From Flavobacterium sp. (GTDB taxonomy: Bacteria; Bacteroidota; Bacteroidia; Flavobacteriales; Flavobacteriaceae): a DNA stretch of 64,000 bases. Made by a program: the position numbers and the translations under genes. The notes beneath the pieces are model-generated. The model was not told the origin of the DNA and did not search any database. It was given only the letters and a program-made list of their open reading frames with translations. The stretch covers positions 124,001-188,000 of the forward strand of contig JADKHM010000001.1 in assembly GCA_016721735.1 (NCBI GenBank), written 5' to 3'. Positions 28,313-35,969 of the stretch are shown piece by piece. Within the stretch, counting starts at the first letter, position 1; every line of letters begins with the position of its first letter.

Positions 28313-29433
28313 TTCTAAAACGCGGCCGTAGAAAAATTTTGGTGGAATTATGAATCCCTCAACTTTTTTTTTTCTCCATCAAAAGTGATGGAGGCCAATT
28401 GCATCAAGCAAAGTTCAACCAACAAGCGTTGGTTTTGTGACGTTTTAAATTTTAAGTCGCAATCATTCGCCAAATCAATGCCTTTCAACAAGAAATCTTG
28501 TGAAGCTCTTTGAGATTGTCTTGCATAAAGCTGTTGCGCTTGTTCGCCCATTTCTAACAACGAAATTGTTGCTGGCGTTTTACTCACCAACAAATCTCTA
28601 AAATGCGAGGCCAAACCAGCAATAAAATGATGTCCATCAAAACCTTTAGATAGAATGTCATTATACGCCATCAACAAATCTGGAATCTTATTTTCTAAAA
28701 TCAAGTCGGTCACGTAGATATACGTTTCATAATCTAAAACGTTTAGATTTTCGGTCACGGCTTGTCTGGTCAAATTGTTTCCACAATAGGAAACTACACG
28801 ATCAAAAATAGAAAGTGCATCACGCATCGCACCGTCGGCTTTTTGAGCAATAATGTGTAAAGCGTCATCTTCAAAGGAAACGCCTTGACTTTGTGCCACT
28901 TCTGCCAAATGTTCTTTGGCATCTTTGACGGTGATTCTCTTGAAATCGAAGATTTGACAACGCGATAAAATCGTTGGAATAATTTTGTGTTTTTCGGTAG
29001 TCGCTAGGATGAAAATCGCATGCTTCGGCGGTTCTTCTAATGTTTTAAGAAAAGCATTGAATGCCGCAGATGACAACATATGCACCTCGTCGATAATATA
29101 TACTTTGTATTGTCCGGTTTGTGGTGGAATCCGAACTTGATCAATCAAGTTTCGAATATCGTCTACGGAGTTGTTGGAAGCAGCGTCGAGTTCAAACACA
29201 TTAAAAGCAAAATCCTCATTCGGATCATCATAACCAGGTTGATTGATTTTACGGGCTAGAATTCGAGCGCATGTGGTTTTTCCAACACCACGTGGACCAG
29301 TAAACAAAAGCGCCGAAGCCAAGTGATTGGTTTCGATGGCATTGAGCAAAGTGTTCGTAATGGCTTGTTGCCCGACAACATCCTTGAATGTTTGCGGACG
29401 GTATTTACGCGCCGATACGACAAATTGTTCCAT
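27707..29433 (-). CDS. dnaX: DNA polymerase III tau subunit, read through a -1 shift at an A10 run
   Basis: The two reading frames join if the ribosome (or RNA polymerase) slips by -1 in the A10 run at 28373-28364, giving about 575 residues, a normal flavobacterial DnaX length. The AAA+ clamp-loader part is encoded before the run, and the tau-specific part (27707-about 28363) contains a Pro/Glu-rich linker and a C-terminal alpha/beta domain ending LRKTFDLDI. The heptamer A-AAA-AAG is in the same phase as the known E. coli dnaX slippery site. A short hairpin GGGATT/AATTCC lies 4 nt after it. A simple homopolymer sequencing error (true A9) would give the same tau without recoding. Confidence 0.8.
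28348..29433 (-). CDS. dnaX: DNA polymerase III gamma subunit (unshifted dnaX product)
   Basis: 361 residues: P-loop GPRGVGKTTCARI (about 45-57), DELD/sensor-type motifs EVHMLSSAAFNAFLKTLEEPP and ATTEKHKIIPTILSRCQ, then the oligomerisation domain. It ends six codons after the A10 run (KKKLRDS). This short clamp-loader form corresponds to gamma of E. coli. A zinc-binding cysteine module present in many DnaX proteins is largely absent between P-loop and Walker B, as usual for Bacteroidota forms. Confidence 0.85.
   Translation of the reverse strand: MEQFVVSARKYRPQTFKDVVGQQAITNTLLNAIETNHLASALLFTGPRGVGKTTCARILARKINQPGYDDPNEDFAFNVFELDAASNNSVDDIRNLIDQVRIPPQTGQYKVYIIDEVHMLSSAAFNAFLKTLEEPPKHAIFILATTEKHKIIPTILSRCQIFDFKRITVKDAKEHLAEVAQSQGVSFEDDALHIIAQKADGAMRDALSIFDRVVSYCGNNLTRQAVTENLNVLDYETYIYVTDLILENKIPDLLMAYNDILSKGFDGHHFIAGLASHFRDLLVSKTPATISLLEMGEQAQQLYARQSQRASQDFLLKGIDLANDCDLKFKTSQNQRLLVELCLMQLASITFDGEKKKLRDS
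28364..28373 (-). promoter_or_regulatory. dnaX: Candidate programmed -1 frameshift/slippage site (A10) in dnaX
   Basis: In the gamma frame the codons read GAA AAA AAA AAG, so the heptamer A-AAA-AAG has the classic slippery phase. GATGGAG immediately upstream could act as a weak Shine-Dalgarno-like stimulator. A 6-bp stem (one G-U pair) with a 3-nt loop follows. Confidence 0.5.
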
Positions 29434-29450
29434 GTTTTTTTATTGGTGAA

Positions 29451-29458
29451 CAAATATA
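29451..29458 (-). promoter_or_regulatory. Candidate -7 box for dnaX
   Basis: TATATTTG on the minus strand fits TAnnTTTG, 17 bp before the ATG. No good -33 TTTG is seen. Confidence 0.3.
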
Positions 29459-29581
29459 AGTTTTTTGTTGGTTGGTTGATTTGGATATTCTTGGTTTTGG
29501 GGAAAAGTTTTCACAAATTTAACCGCAATGGTCGCAAAGGTTTCGCAAAGTTCGCAAAGCGCTATTGTTGTGCGAATTTCC

Positions 29582-29662
29582 TAGCCCTGATCGCAGCGGT
29601 TATCCTTTTGTGTCGTTGTTTGGCACAAAAGATAGGATCGTAGAGCAGGATTAGCTCCTAAT
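29582..29662 (+). repeat. REP-like element, copy 1
   Basis: Starts TAGCCCTGATCGCAGCGG, central hairpin CTTTTGTG/CACAAAAG, ends AGCAGGATTAGCTCCTAAT. Same ends as the copies at 33214, 43619 and (inverted) 30083. Confidence 0.75.
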
Positions 29663-29676
29663 CGAACTGAAAATCT

Positions 29677-29725
29677 TAATTCGTAATTCCTAATTCGTAA
29701 TTCGCAATTCCTAATCCGTAATTCC
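29677..29725 (+). repeat. Heptanucleotide microsatellite (seven 7-bp units) before rnpB
   Basis: Units of TAATTCG/TAATTCC type follow without gaps and end one base before the rnpB -7 box, so they occupy the -33 position. Confidence 0.8.
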
Positions 29726-29726
29726 C

Positions 29727-29734
29727 TACTTTTG
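29727..29734 (+). promoter_or_regulatory. -7 box of rnpB
   Basis: TACTTTTG fits TAnnTTTG and ends 4 bp before the first base of the P1 stem at 29739. The -33 region lies within the heptamer array and has no clear TTTG. Confidence 0.55.
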
Positions 29735-29738
29735 CGCC

Positions 29739-30032
29739 GCAGACCGCCTTATCACCGTTCGTAAGAAGGGAGGAAAGTCCGGACACCATAGAGAAGCATA
29801 GCGGGTAACGCCCGTCCGTCGAGAGGCGAGGACCAGTGCAACAGAAAGTATGTACAGTTCGGCTGTAGTGAAACCAGGTAAACTCTATGCGGTGAAATTC
29901 CAAGTATATCGGCATTTAAGGGTTTCTCGCCCGTTGTCGAAGGGTAGGAAGCTCGAACCAATGAGTAATTGTTGGTCTAGATAAATGATAAGGACTCACT
30001 TTGTGGGTACAGAATCCGGCTTATAGGTCTGC
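29739..30032 (+). ncRNA. rnpB: RNase P RNA (bacterial type A)
   Basis: The ribozyme that matures tRNA 5' ends. GCAGACC at the 5' end (29739) pairs with GGTCTGC at the 3' end (to 30032), forming P1. The conserved core is clear: GAGGAAAGTCCGGAC near 29769, GTGCAACAGAAA near 29836, and ACAGAATCCGGCTTATAG near 30010. Length about 294 nt before the T-run is somewhat short of the typical type A length but complete. It is flanked by microsatellites and inverted REP-like copies. Confidence 0.93.
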
Positions 30033-30042
30033 TTTTTTTTTT
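30033..30042 (+). terminator. T-run terminating rnpB
   Basis: Ten T follow directly after the P1 stem. Confidence 0.6.
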
Positions 30043-30074
30043 GAGTTGCTGAGTGTCTGAGTGACTGAGTTGCT
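30043..30074 (+). repeat. Octanucleotide microsatellite (four units) after rnpB
   Basis: Units GAGTTGCT, GAGTGTCT, GAGTGACT, GAGTTGCT in tandem. Confidence 0.65.
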
Positions 30075-30082
30075 GAGTTTTT

Positions 30083-30154
30083 TTAGGAGCCGGGAACCTG
30101 CTATCCGCTGCAAGTCCTCGCTGCGCTGCGGGCTTTTCGCTACTATCAGGGCTA
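30083..30154 (-). repeat. REP-like element, inverted copy 4
   Basis: On the minus strand it begins TAGCCCTGATAGTAGCG and ends GCGGATAGCAGG...GGCTCCTAA, matching the other copies. The centre is a different, GC-rich imperfect palindrome (GCAGCGCAGC). Confidence 0.65.
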
Positions 30155-30192
30155 GGGCTTAAAATTTCAATAGAAACAATTCGTAAAATCTT

Positions 30193-30248
30193 GCAATCTT
30201 ATAGTCTTACAGTCCTACAGTCCTGCAGTCTTACAGTCCTACAGTCTA
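30193..30248 (-). repeat. Octanucleotide microsatellite (seven units) reaching the rsmD stop
   Basis: Units of ACAGTCCT/ACAGTCTT type; the rsmD stop codon lies inside the last unit. Confidence 0.75.
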
Positions 30249-30800
30249 TTCAACTTCCCCAACATTCATCTCAAAAAAACTAAAAATAGAACCGCCATAA
30301 CTTTTCTTAAACGAGAAGTGAATCAAATGATCGAGTTTGGTGTATTTGGAATGTTCAATAATCATCATGCCTTCCGATTCTAATAATTCGCTTTCGAAAA
30401 CGGCGAGCACAATCGCATCAAAAGATTTCTGATCTAAGGCATAAGGCGGATCCGCAAAAACAATGTCGTATTTGGAGTTGCAACGTTTGATATATTGCAT
30501 CACATCGCTTTTGATGGCGGCTATATTAAAATCGAATTCAGCAGCAGTTTGTTTGATAAACTTCACGCAACCAAAATCACCATCTACACTTGTGATGTTT
30601 TTACTTCCACGCGACGCAAACTCATAGCTGATGTTGCCTGTTCCAGAAAATAGGTCGAGGACTTTTAAATCTTCAAAGTGAAAATGATTATTCAAGACAT
30701 TAAACAACGCCTCTTTACTCATGTCAGTCGTCGGACGAACGGGAAGGTTTTTGGGTGGAGAAATTCGTCTTCCTTTGAATTTACCAGAAATAATTCTCAC
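30246..30800 (-). CDS. rsmD: 16S rRNA (guanine(966)-N2)-methyltransferase
   Basis: 184 residues. SAM-binding motif LDLFSGTGNISYEFASRG near residue 50 and catalytic DPPY (FADPPYA, near 117) identify RsmD, which methylates G966 of 16S rRNA. The start is a GTG that overlaps the stop of the upstream DUF3822 gene (GTGA), as expected for translational coupling. Confidence 0.93.
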   Translation of the reverse strand: MRIISGKFKGRRISPPKNLPVRPTTDMSKEALFNVLNNHFHFEDLKVLDLFSGTGNISYEFASRGSKNITSVDGDFGCVKFIKQTAAEFDFNIAAIKSDVMQYIKRCNSKYDIVFADPPYALDQKSFDAIVLAVFESELLESEGMMIIEHSKYTKLDHLIHFSFKKSYGGSIFSFFEMNVGEVE

Positions 30801-31618
30801 GATTGCAAGAGGATAAAATACTTCAAATTTTCTGAAGCAGAAAGCGAGTTGTTTTCTTGTAAATCTTTGACGTCTAATAGACTAACATTTCTGATGTACT
30901 TGTACGCAATTTTGAAATAGGCATCGTCTTCAGCGATATTTCCGAGGAATTCTAGTTTGAAAACTTCTGGATTGAGATTCAATTGTTCTGCGGTAAATAG
31001 CAAATAGTAAATTAAATCTTCAGGTGTTTTGTATTCAAAGGTGTTGTAAAGTAATAAGTGTTGATTTTGAACGACAACAATTTCAAAATGACCAGACGCC
31101 ATATGTACAAACATCTTCTTATCATCAATGTTTTTAGAGCGCTCCAACAAACGTGACACCAAAACAGTCGAAACATGTTTGTAAGTAAAAGTCCCGAAAT
31201 GATCAATAAAAATATTATTGATGTTCACGTATGGAACAAAAATGTTGTGAATCGGAGCAATGGTTAACGTATCAAAATCAAAAAAATCATTTTCGTATAC
31301 TTTGGTATTGTATTGCAAATAGCTTCCCAAATAACTTTCGTCGAAAAGTGGTTCCGGAACAAAGGTCGATAAATGGTTGTCGTACAAGACTGCAACTTCG
31401 TCATATCGTTCCTTAAGAATAAGATTTTCATTGAAGTGCTGCGTAATTGTATCTTCAATCTTAAAATTAGGATTCGCAGTGTCAAAATCGATATGCTCAA
31501 CAGCTAAAACTTTATGGTTCAAGGTGTCAGAAGTACATAACGACATGCTAGTCAAAGACACTTGAATCGTCAGTTTTTGGTATTTCTTTTCCGTGATGTT
31601 GGCAGCATTGACTAACAT
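30797..31618 (-). CDS. DUF3822 family protein
   Basis: 273 residues without signal peptide or membrane segment. It resembles the DUF3822 proteins that regularly precede rsmD in Flavobacteriia; they have an actin/ATPase-like two-lobed fold, but no function is established. The ATG at 31618 is used. It overlaps rsmD by 4 nt, so the two are in one operon. Confidence 0.8.
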   Translation of the reverse strand: MLVNAANITEKKYQKLTIQVSLTSMSLCTSDTLNHKVLAVEHIDFDTANPNFKIEDTITQHFNENLILKERYDEVAVLYDNHLSTFVPEPLFDESYLGSYLQYNTKVYENDFFDFDTLTIAPIHNIFVPYVNINNIFIDHFGTFTYKHVSTVLVSRLLERSKNIDDKKMFVHMASGHFEIVVVQNQHLLLYNTFEYKTPEDLIYYLLFTAEQLNLNPEVFKLEFLGNIAEDDAYFKIAYKYIRNVSLLDVKDLQENNSLSASENLKYFILLQS

Positions 31619-31684
31619 AAAGCTATTTTTCTTAACTCTTATCCAAATAATTTGAACGTGACAAACTTACAATTTTCTGTTTAT

Positions 31685-31730
31685 AAACTTTGCGAACTTT
31701 GCGAAAAACTTTGCGTACTTTGCGGTTAGA
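31685..31730 (+). repeat. TTTGCG-type short repeats
   Basis: Four copies of ACTTTGCG-like words immediately before the helicase gene. The same words occur near 29530-29562, 33303 and 34116-34177. Confidence 0.55.
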
Positions 31731-31740
31731 AAAAATCCCC

Positions 31741-33165
31741 ATGAGTTCCCACAATTTCTATAGCATACTAACCCGAAACTTTCCATTTCAACCTACTGAG
31801 AAACAGGATATTTTCTTTCAACAAATTGCGGAATTCATTACCAATAATAACAGGGACGAGATCTTTGTTTTAAAAGGTTATGCGGGAACTGGAAAGACTA
31901 CTGTTATTGCAACGATTGTCAATCATCTCGCTGAAATTCAAAAGAAATATGTGTTGTTGGCGCCCACCGGTCGTGCGGCAAAAGTCATTGCCAATTATTC
32001 TCAAAAGCCAGCATTTACGATTCACAAGAAGATTTATTTCCCGAAAAAGAGTAGTGGAGGTGGCGTTAGTTTTTCGTTGCAACCCAACAAACATAAAGAC
32101 ACCATTTTTATCGTCGATGAAGCGTCGATGATCTCGGATGTCAATCAGGAAAGTAAGTTATACGATAATGGTTCCTTGTTGGATGAATTGATTTCGTACG
32201 TGTATGCTGGCGTCAATTGCAAGATGATTTTACTAGGAGATACAGCGCAGTTGCCTCCGGTCAATTTGTCTATTTCGCCTGCGCTAGATATAGATTCATT
32301 GGGACTAAATTATAACAAAGAAATCAAACACATCGAGCTCGACGAAGTCATGCGTCAAGAAGAAAATTCTGGAATTTTGTACAACGCAACAGAACTTCGT
32401 GAATTATTGAAAGATGATTTTTTCGATACTTTTCAATTTCAGTTGAAAAACTTCACCGACATTGTTCGATTGACCGATGGCTATGATATTCAAGATGCCA
32501 TCAATTCGGCGTATAGCAATTATAGTATTGAAGACACGGCTTTTATCGTGCGCTCCAACAAACGCGCCAACCAATACAACCAACAAATTCGGATGAAGAT
32601 TCTGGACAAGGAAAGTGAACTCTCCACCGGCGATTATTTGATGGTCGTGAAGAACAATTATTTTTGGTTGAAAGAATCCGATGAAGCTGGATTTATAGCC
32701 AATGGCGACATTATCGAGGTGTTGCAGATTTTCAATATCAAAGAATTATATGGATTCAAATTCGCGAATGTCAAAATCAGAATGGTCGATTATCCGAACC
32801 AGAAACCTTTTGAAACGGTGTTGCTGATGGACACAATTACCAGCGAATCGCCGTCGCTTTCGTATGACGACGCCAACCGATTGTACCAAGAAGTGATGCA
32901 AGATTACGAAGGCGAAACCAAATATAAGAAGTTTCAAAAAGTCAAGGAGAACGAATATTTTAACGCGTTGCAAGTCAAATTTTCCTATGCGATTACCTGT
33001 CACAAATCGCAAGGAGGCCAATGGAATACAGTATTTATAGAGCAACCATATTTGCCAGACGGCATCGATAGAGAATATATTCGATGGTTGTATACTGCAA
33101 TCACAAGAGCGAAAGATAAGTTGTATTTGATTGGTTTTAAGGATGAGAATTTTTTGGGGGATTAG
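31741..33165 (+). CDS. RecD-like superfamily 1 ATP-dependent DNA helicase
   Basis: 474 residues from the ATG at 31741; an upstream in-frame ATG at 31690 would translate the TTTGCG repeats and is unlikely. Walker A GYAGTGKTT (residues 46-54), Walker B IFIVDEASM, motif III LLGDTAQLPPV and the C-terminal UvrD/RecD motif SYAITCHKSQGGQW with YTAITRAKDKLYLI are intact. This places it with RecD2/Dda-type helicases acting in DNA repair or replication restart. It stands alone. Confidence 0.85.
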   Translation: MSSHNFYSILTRNFPFQPTEKQDIFFQQIAEFITNNNRDEIFVLKGYAGTGKTTVIATIVNHLAEIQKKYVLLAPTGRAAKVIANYSQKPAFTIHKKIYFPKKSSGGGVSFSLQPNKHKDTIFIVDEASMISDVNQESKLYDNGSLLDELISYVYAGVNCKMILLGDTAQLPPVNLSISPALDIDSLGLNYNKEIKHIELDEVMRQEENSGILYNATELRELLKDDFFDTFQFQLKNFTDIVRLTDGYDIQDAINSAYSNYSIEDTAFIVRSNKRANQYNQQIRMKILDKESELSTGDYLMVVKNNYFWLKESDEAGFIANGDIIEVLQIFNIKELYGFKFANVKIRMVDYPNQKPFETVLLMDTITSESPSLSYDDANRLYQEVMQDYEGETKYKKFQKVKENEYFNALQVKFSYAITCHKSQGGQWNTVFIEQPYLPDGIDREYIRWLYTAITRAKDKLYLIGFKDENFLGD

Positions 33166-33213
33166 CCACGAAGGCGTTAAGTCACAAAGGTTTTCATGGT
33201 TTACGTGAAGCCT

Positions 33214-33295
33214 TAGCCCTGATAGCAGCGGTTATCCTTTTGCGGCGGCGTTCGACGCAAAAGATATAGCGGATAGCAGGAAATAGCTTCTAATC
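33214..33295 (+). repeat. REP-like element, copy 2
   Basis: TAGCCCTGATAGCAGCGG start, central hairpin CTTTTGCG/CGCAAAAG, end AGCAGGAAATAGCTTCTAAT. The hairpin differs from copy 1 on both arms in a compensating way. Confidence 0.75.
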
Positions 33296-33324
33296 ATTTA
33301 AAAAAAACTTTGCGACTTCCTGTC

Positions 33325-33355
33325 TTTGTGGCAAAAACAAAACTCAGTATCTTAG
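33325..33355 (+). promoter_or_regulatory. Candidate kdsB promoter
   Basis: TTTG (33325-33328), 19 bp, TATCTTAG (33348-33355), one mismatch to TAnnTTTG. Predicted start lies about 20 nt before the ATG. Confidence 0.45.
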
Positions 33356-33380
33356 CAGCTGCAAACTCAGAAACTCCATA

Positions 33381-34106
33381 ATGAAAATCATCGCAGTTAT
33401 TCCCGCTCGTTACGCTTCAACCCGATTTCCGGCGAAATTGATGCAGGATTTAGGTGGAAAGACAGTAATTACGCGTACGTATGAAGCGGCAGTGAACACC
33501 CAATTATTTGATGAAGTGTTTGTGGTGACGGATTCTGATTTGATTTTTGATGAGATTGTGGCGCAAGGCGGAAAAGCCATACGAAGCGTCAAAGAACACG
33601 AATCGGGAAGCGATCGAATTGCCGAAGCGGTTGAAAATTTGGACGTGGATATTGTGGTGAATGTGCAAGGCGATGAACCTTTTATAGATCGGGATTCGTT
33701 GTCGAAAGTGATTGACGTTTTTAGAAATGATGTTGATGGAAAGATTGATTTGGCTTCATTGATGCGTGAAATCAAAGATGAAAATGACATCAATAATCCT
33801 AACATTGTTAAAGTCGTTGTGGATCAAAATGGAATGGCATTGTACTTTTCCCGGTCGGTGATTCCATATCCTCGAGAAAGAAATGTTGGGGTTCGGTATT
33901 TTCAACATATCGGCATTTACGCTTTTAGAAAACAGGCGTTGATTGATTTCTATCATTTGCCGATGAAATCGTTGGAAGCTTCAGAAAAACTGGAACAATT
34001 GCGTTATTTAGAATTTGGCAAACGCATCAAAATGGTAGAAACTACACACGTGAGTATCGGAATTGATACTCCGGAAGATTTAGAGCGTGCCAAAAAATTA
34101 CTGTAA
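33381..34106 (+). CDS. kdsB: 3-deoxy-manno-octulosonate cytidylyltransferase (CMP-KDO synthetase)
   Basis: 241 residues. It activates KDO with CTP for lipopolysaccharide inner-core synthesis in the cytoplasm. Family motifs present: IPARYASTRFPAKLM (residues 6-20), VQGDEPFI (near 95), IGIYAFRK and SLEASEKLEQLRYLE, and GIDTPEDLERA near the end. Complete and of standard length. Confidence 0.95.
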   Translation: MKIIAVIPARYASTRFPAKLMQDLGGKTVITRTYEAAVNTQLFDEVFVVTDSDLIFDEIVAQGGKAIRSVKEHESGSDRIAEAVENLDVDIVVNVQGDEPFIDRDSLSKVIDVFRNDVDGKIDLASLMREIKDENDINNPNIVKVVVDQNGMALYFSRSVIPYPRERNVGVRYFQHIGIYAFRKQALIDFYHLPMKSLEASEKLEQLRYLEFGKRIKMVETTHVSIGIDTPEDLERAKKLL

Positions 34107-34110
34107 ATAT

Positions 34111-34177
34111 TTTTTTTTGCGCCTTTGCGTCTTTGCGAGAAAATTAACATACTCTCGCAAAGACGCAAAGGCGCAAA
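34111..34177. terminator. 25-bp perfect inverted repeat, bidirectional terminator
   Basis: 34116-34140 is exactly complementary to 34153-34177 around a 12-nt loop. It lies between the convergent kdsB and K+ channel genes, with a T-run at 34111-34118 on the plus strand. The arms are built of TTTGCG words. Confidence 0.75.
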
Positions 34178-34179
34178 GT

Positions 34180-34902
34180 TTATTCTTTATTCTCATGGTC
34201 AAAATAGCCTTTGCTTTTGATTTGCGTTGAGAAAAAATTCAAAAACAAAACAACGAAGAATAAGAACAGCAAAGCTTGTGTGCTGACTAGAAATTTGCCA
34301 TAAGTGGTCACTGGATAGAAATCGCCGTAGCCGATTGACGACGACGTGATGATGCTAAAATAAACCGCGTCAAACCAATGCAGAAAAGGCTTGTTGAGAT
34401 TATTGCCACAAGAATACAATACGGCGTATGCCAACACGATTTCCAAATAATTAAAGAATAGCAACAACATCGAACGCTTGTACGAACGCGGCCTTGAAAA
34501 CAAATCGGAGGCGAAAATGAGTGTTGGGATATACAATATTGTTTCTAATAGGAAATAGATTAAAATCCAAATGAGAAAATGAATCTGATGCCAATCGTAA
34601 ACAATCAATAAGATTGGGAAAGTCACTTTGATCAAGACGTATAAGTCGAGTGCCAAATCCTCGTATTCATTTCCCCTTTTCCACGCTAAGTATTTGATAT
34701 AAATTCCAGGGAAAAGCATTTGCGAAAACGAAAGTAGCAAGCGAATTATTTTTTCAATTCCGTTGTCGTCTTGGTGGTCATTGTTCCAAATCGCTTTAAT
34801 ATTGAGAATCCTTTTCTGAATCGGATTGTATTTGGATTGTGGCAGTCGCGATACATTTCCGATTAAAAGTTTGGCTAAGATGGATTGTGTTGGTCTTGGC
34901 AT
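34180..34902 (-). CDS. Potassium channel family protein (two-pore-helix ion channel)
   Basis: 240 residues. Four to six hydrophobic segments (about residues 85-235) and a pore loop with the K+ filter SSSIGYGDFYPV near residue 195 followed by a last membrane helix. The filter has Ile where TVGYGD has Val, which is tolerated. No RCK/TrkA-N regulatory domain follows. Likely an inner-membrane K+ channel. It is convergent with kdsB. Confidence 0.85.
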   Translation of the reverse strand: MPRPTQSILAKLLIGNVSRLPQSKYNPIQKRILNIKAIWNNDHQDDNGIEKIIRLLLSFSQMLFPGIYIKYLAWKRGNEYEDLALDLYVLIKVTFPILLIVYDWHQIHFLIWILIYFLLETILYIPTLIFASDLFSRPRSYKRSMLLLFFNYLEIVLAYAVLYSCGNNLNKPFLHWFDAVYFSIITSSSIGYGDFYPVTTYGKFLVSTQALLFLFFVVLFLNFFSTQIKSKGYFDHENKE

Positions 34903-34982
34903 GTGGCACCTGAATTAAGGTCTAGTCATACGATTTCGTGGCATTTAAAAGTACGATAATTTTGATGAGTAGCAAAGGATTT

Positions 34983-35933
34983 TTATTTATTATACAGGAA
35001 ATAATACGCTTCAACATTATCTAAAAAAGCGCCATCGAAGCCAGCGTCTGCAATCTTCTTAACATAAGACTCAGGATTTCCGTAAATAATTTTCTTCCAG
35101 TCCTCATGCCAGAATTGCACATAAATTTCATCTGCATAACCGGCATACTTCTTCTTTAACCAAGTTGGATTATTAAGTTTCCAATTGCGTTTCCAATAGT
35201 ATCTCCAGTTTTCTGCCGCACCAATATTTACATAAGAAATAATTAGGCGTTTTCCGCCATTAGCTTTTGTTTTTAATTGTTCAACATCAGTGGCTGTCAG
35301 TGGTTCGTCATTAAAAAACAAATCAATTGTAATCATGTCAAAGTTGGTATCTGCAATGGCTTTTAAGTAAGCTCTTTTGGTTCTAATATTCGCCGGATTG
35401 ATTAAATATAGGTAATTTTTCGCGTCGCTTAATTTTAGAATATCATTGTTGTTTTCGTTGGGAACTACCTCTGGAATCTCATGATAATGTTCGTTGCTGC
35501 TCAGTCGGGGATAGAGCAAGAATCTTTCTTTTGAACTTTGCGCTTTTACTGCTTCTACTGCGTTTTCATTGGTTATAAAATCGGAAACCATGACTTGTTT
35601 TTCTGATTGTAATTTTCTCAGCAATTGTAATCGGTAGTTGTCAATTTTTGGCTTTCCGTTATAAAACAAATCTTCAACGGCTATTCCGTCAATCGCATCG
35701 ATGTAAGCTCTGCGGTACTTGCCTGAAGAATTTAGTTTTTCAAATGCCAATTCTGGACCGTTTTGAGGAATGATGATGAAATCAGGATTAATGCTTCTGG
35801 CGTACTGGGAAATTTCAATCACAAAATCTTGCATTTTAATCGCCGCTTTGATGGTATTGCTTTCTTTTTTTTGCGTAAAAGCAAGTAGCATGAAGATGGT
35901 GGCAAGAATGAAAATCGCAGTTTTATTTTTCAT
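34983..35933 (-). CDS. Secreted GH114-like (endo-alpha-1,4-polygalactosaminidase/TM1410-type) protein
   Basis: 316 residues from the ATG at 35933 (MKNKTAIFILATIFMLLAFTQ, a signal-type segment); an ATG at 35963 would add 10 residues. The TIM-barrel-like sequence has IISYVNIGAAENWRYYW near residue 235 and DGAFLDNVEAYYF at the C-terminus, as in the GH114/TM1410 group. Substrate unknown; some members cut galactosamine-rich exopolysaccharide. It begins 36 bp after the spermidine-synthase-fold gene, probably in one transcript. Confidence 0.75.
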   Translation of the reverse strand: MKNKTAIFILATIFMLLAFTQKKESNTIKAAIKMQDFVIEISQYARSINPDFIIIPQNGPELAFEKLNSSGKYRRAYIDAIDGIAVEDLFYNGKPKIDNYRLQLLRKLQSEKQVMVSDFITNENAVEAVKAQSSKERFLLYPRLSSNEHYHEIPEVVPNENNNDILKLSDAKNYLYLINPANIRTKRAYLKAIADTNFDMITIDLFFNDEPLTATDVEQLKTKANGGKRLIISYVNIGAAENWRYYWKRNWKLNNPTWLKKKYAGYADEIYVQFWHEDWKKIIYGNPESYVKKIADAGFDGAFLDNVEAYYFLYNK

Positions 35934-35969
35934 GAATGTAGTTATAGAAGTGATGATGACCATTCCTAT

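Noticed and set aside
29582..30154. Possible CRISPR array around rnpB
   Set aside because: The repeats are 7-8 bp microsatellites and REP-like elements; there are no regular spacers and no cas genes.
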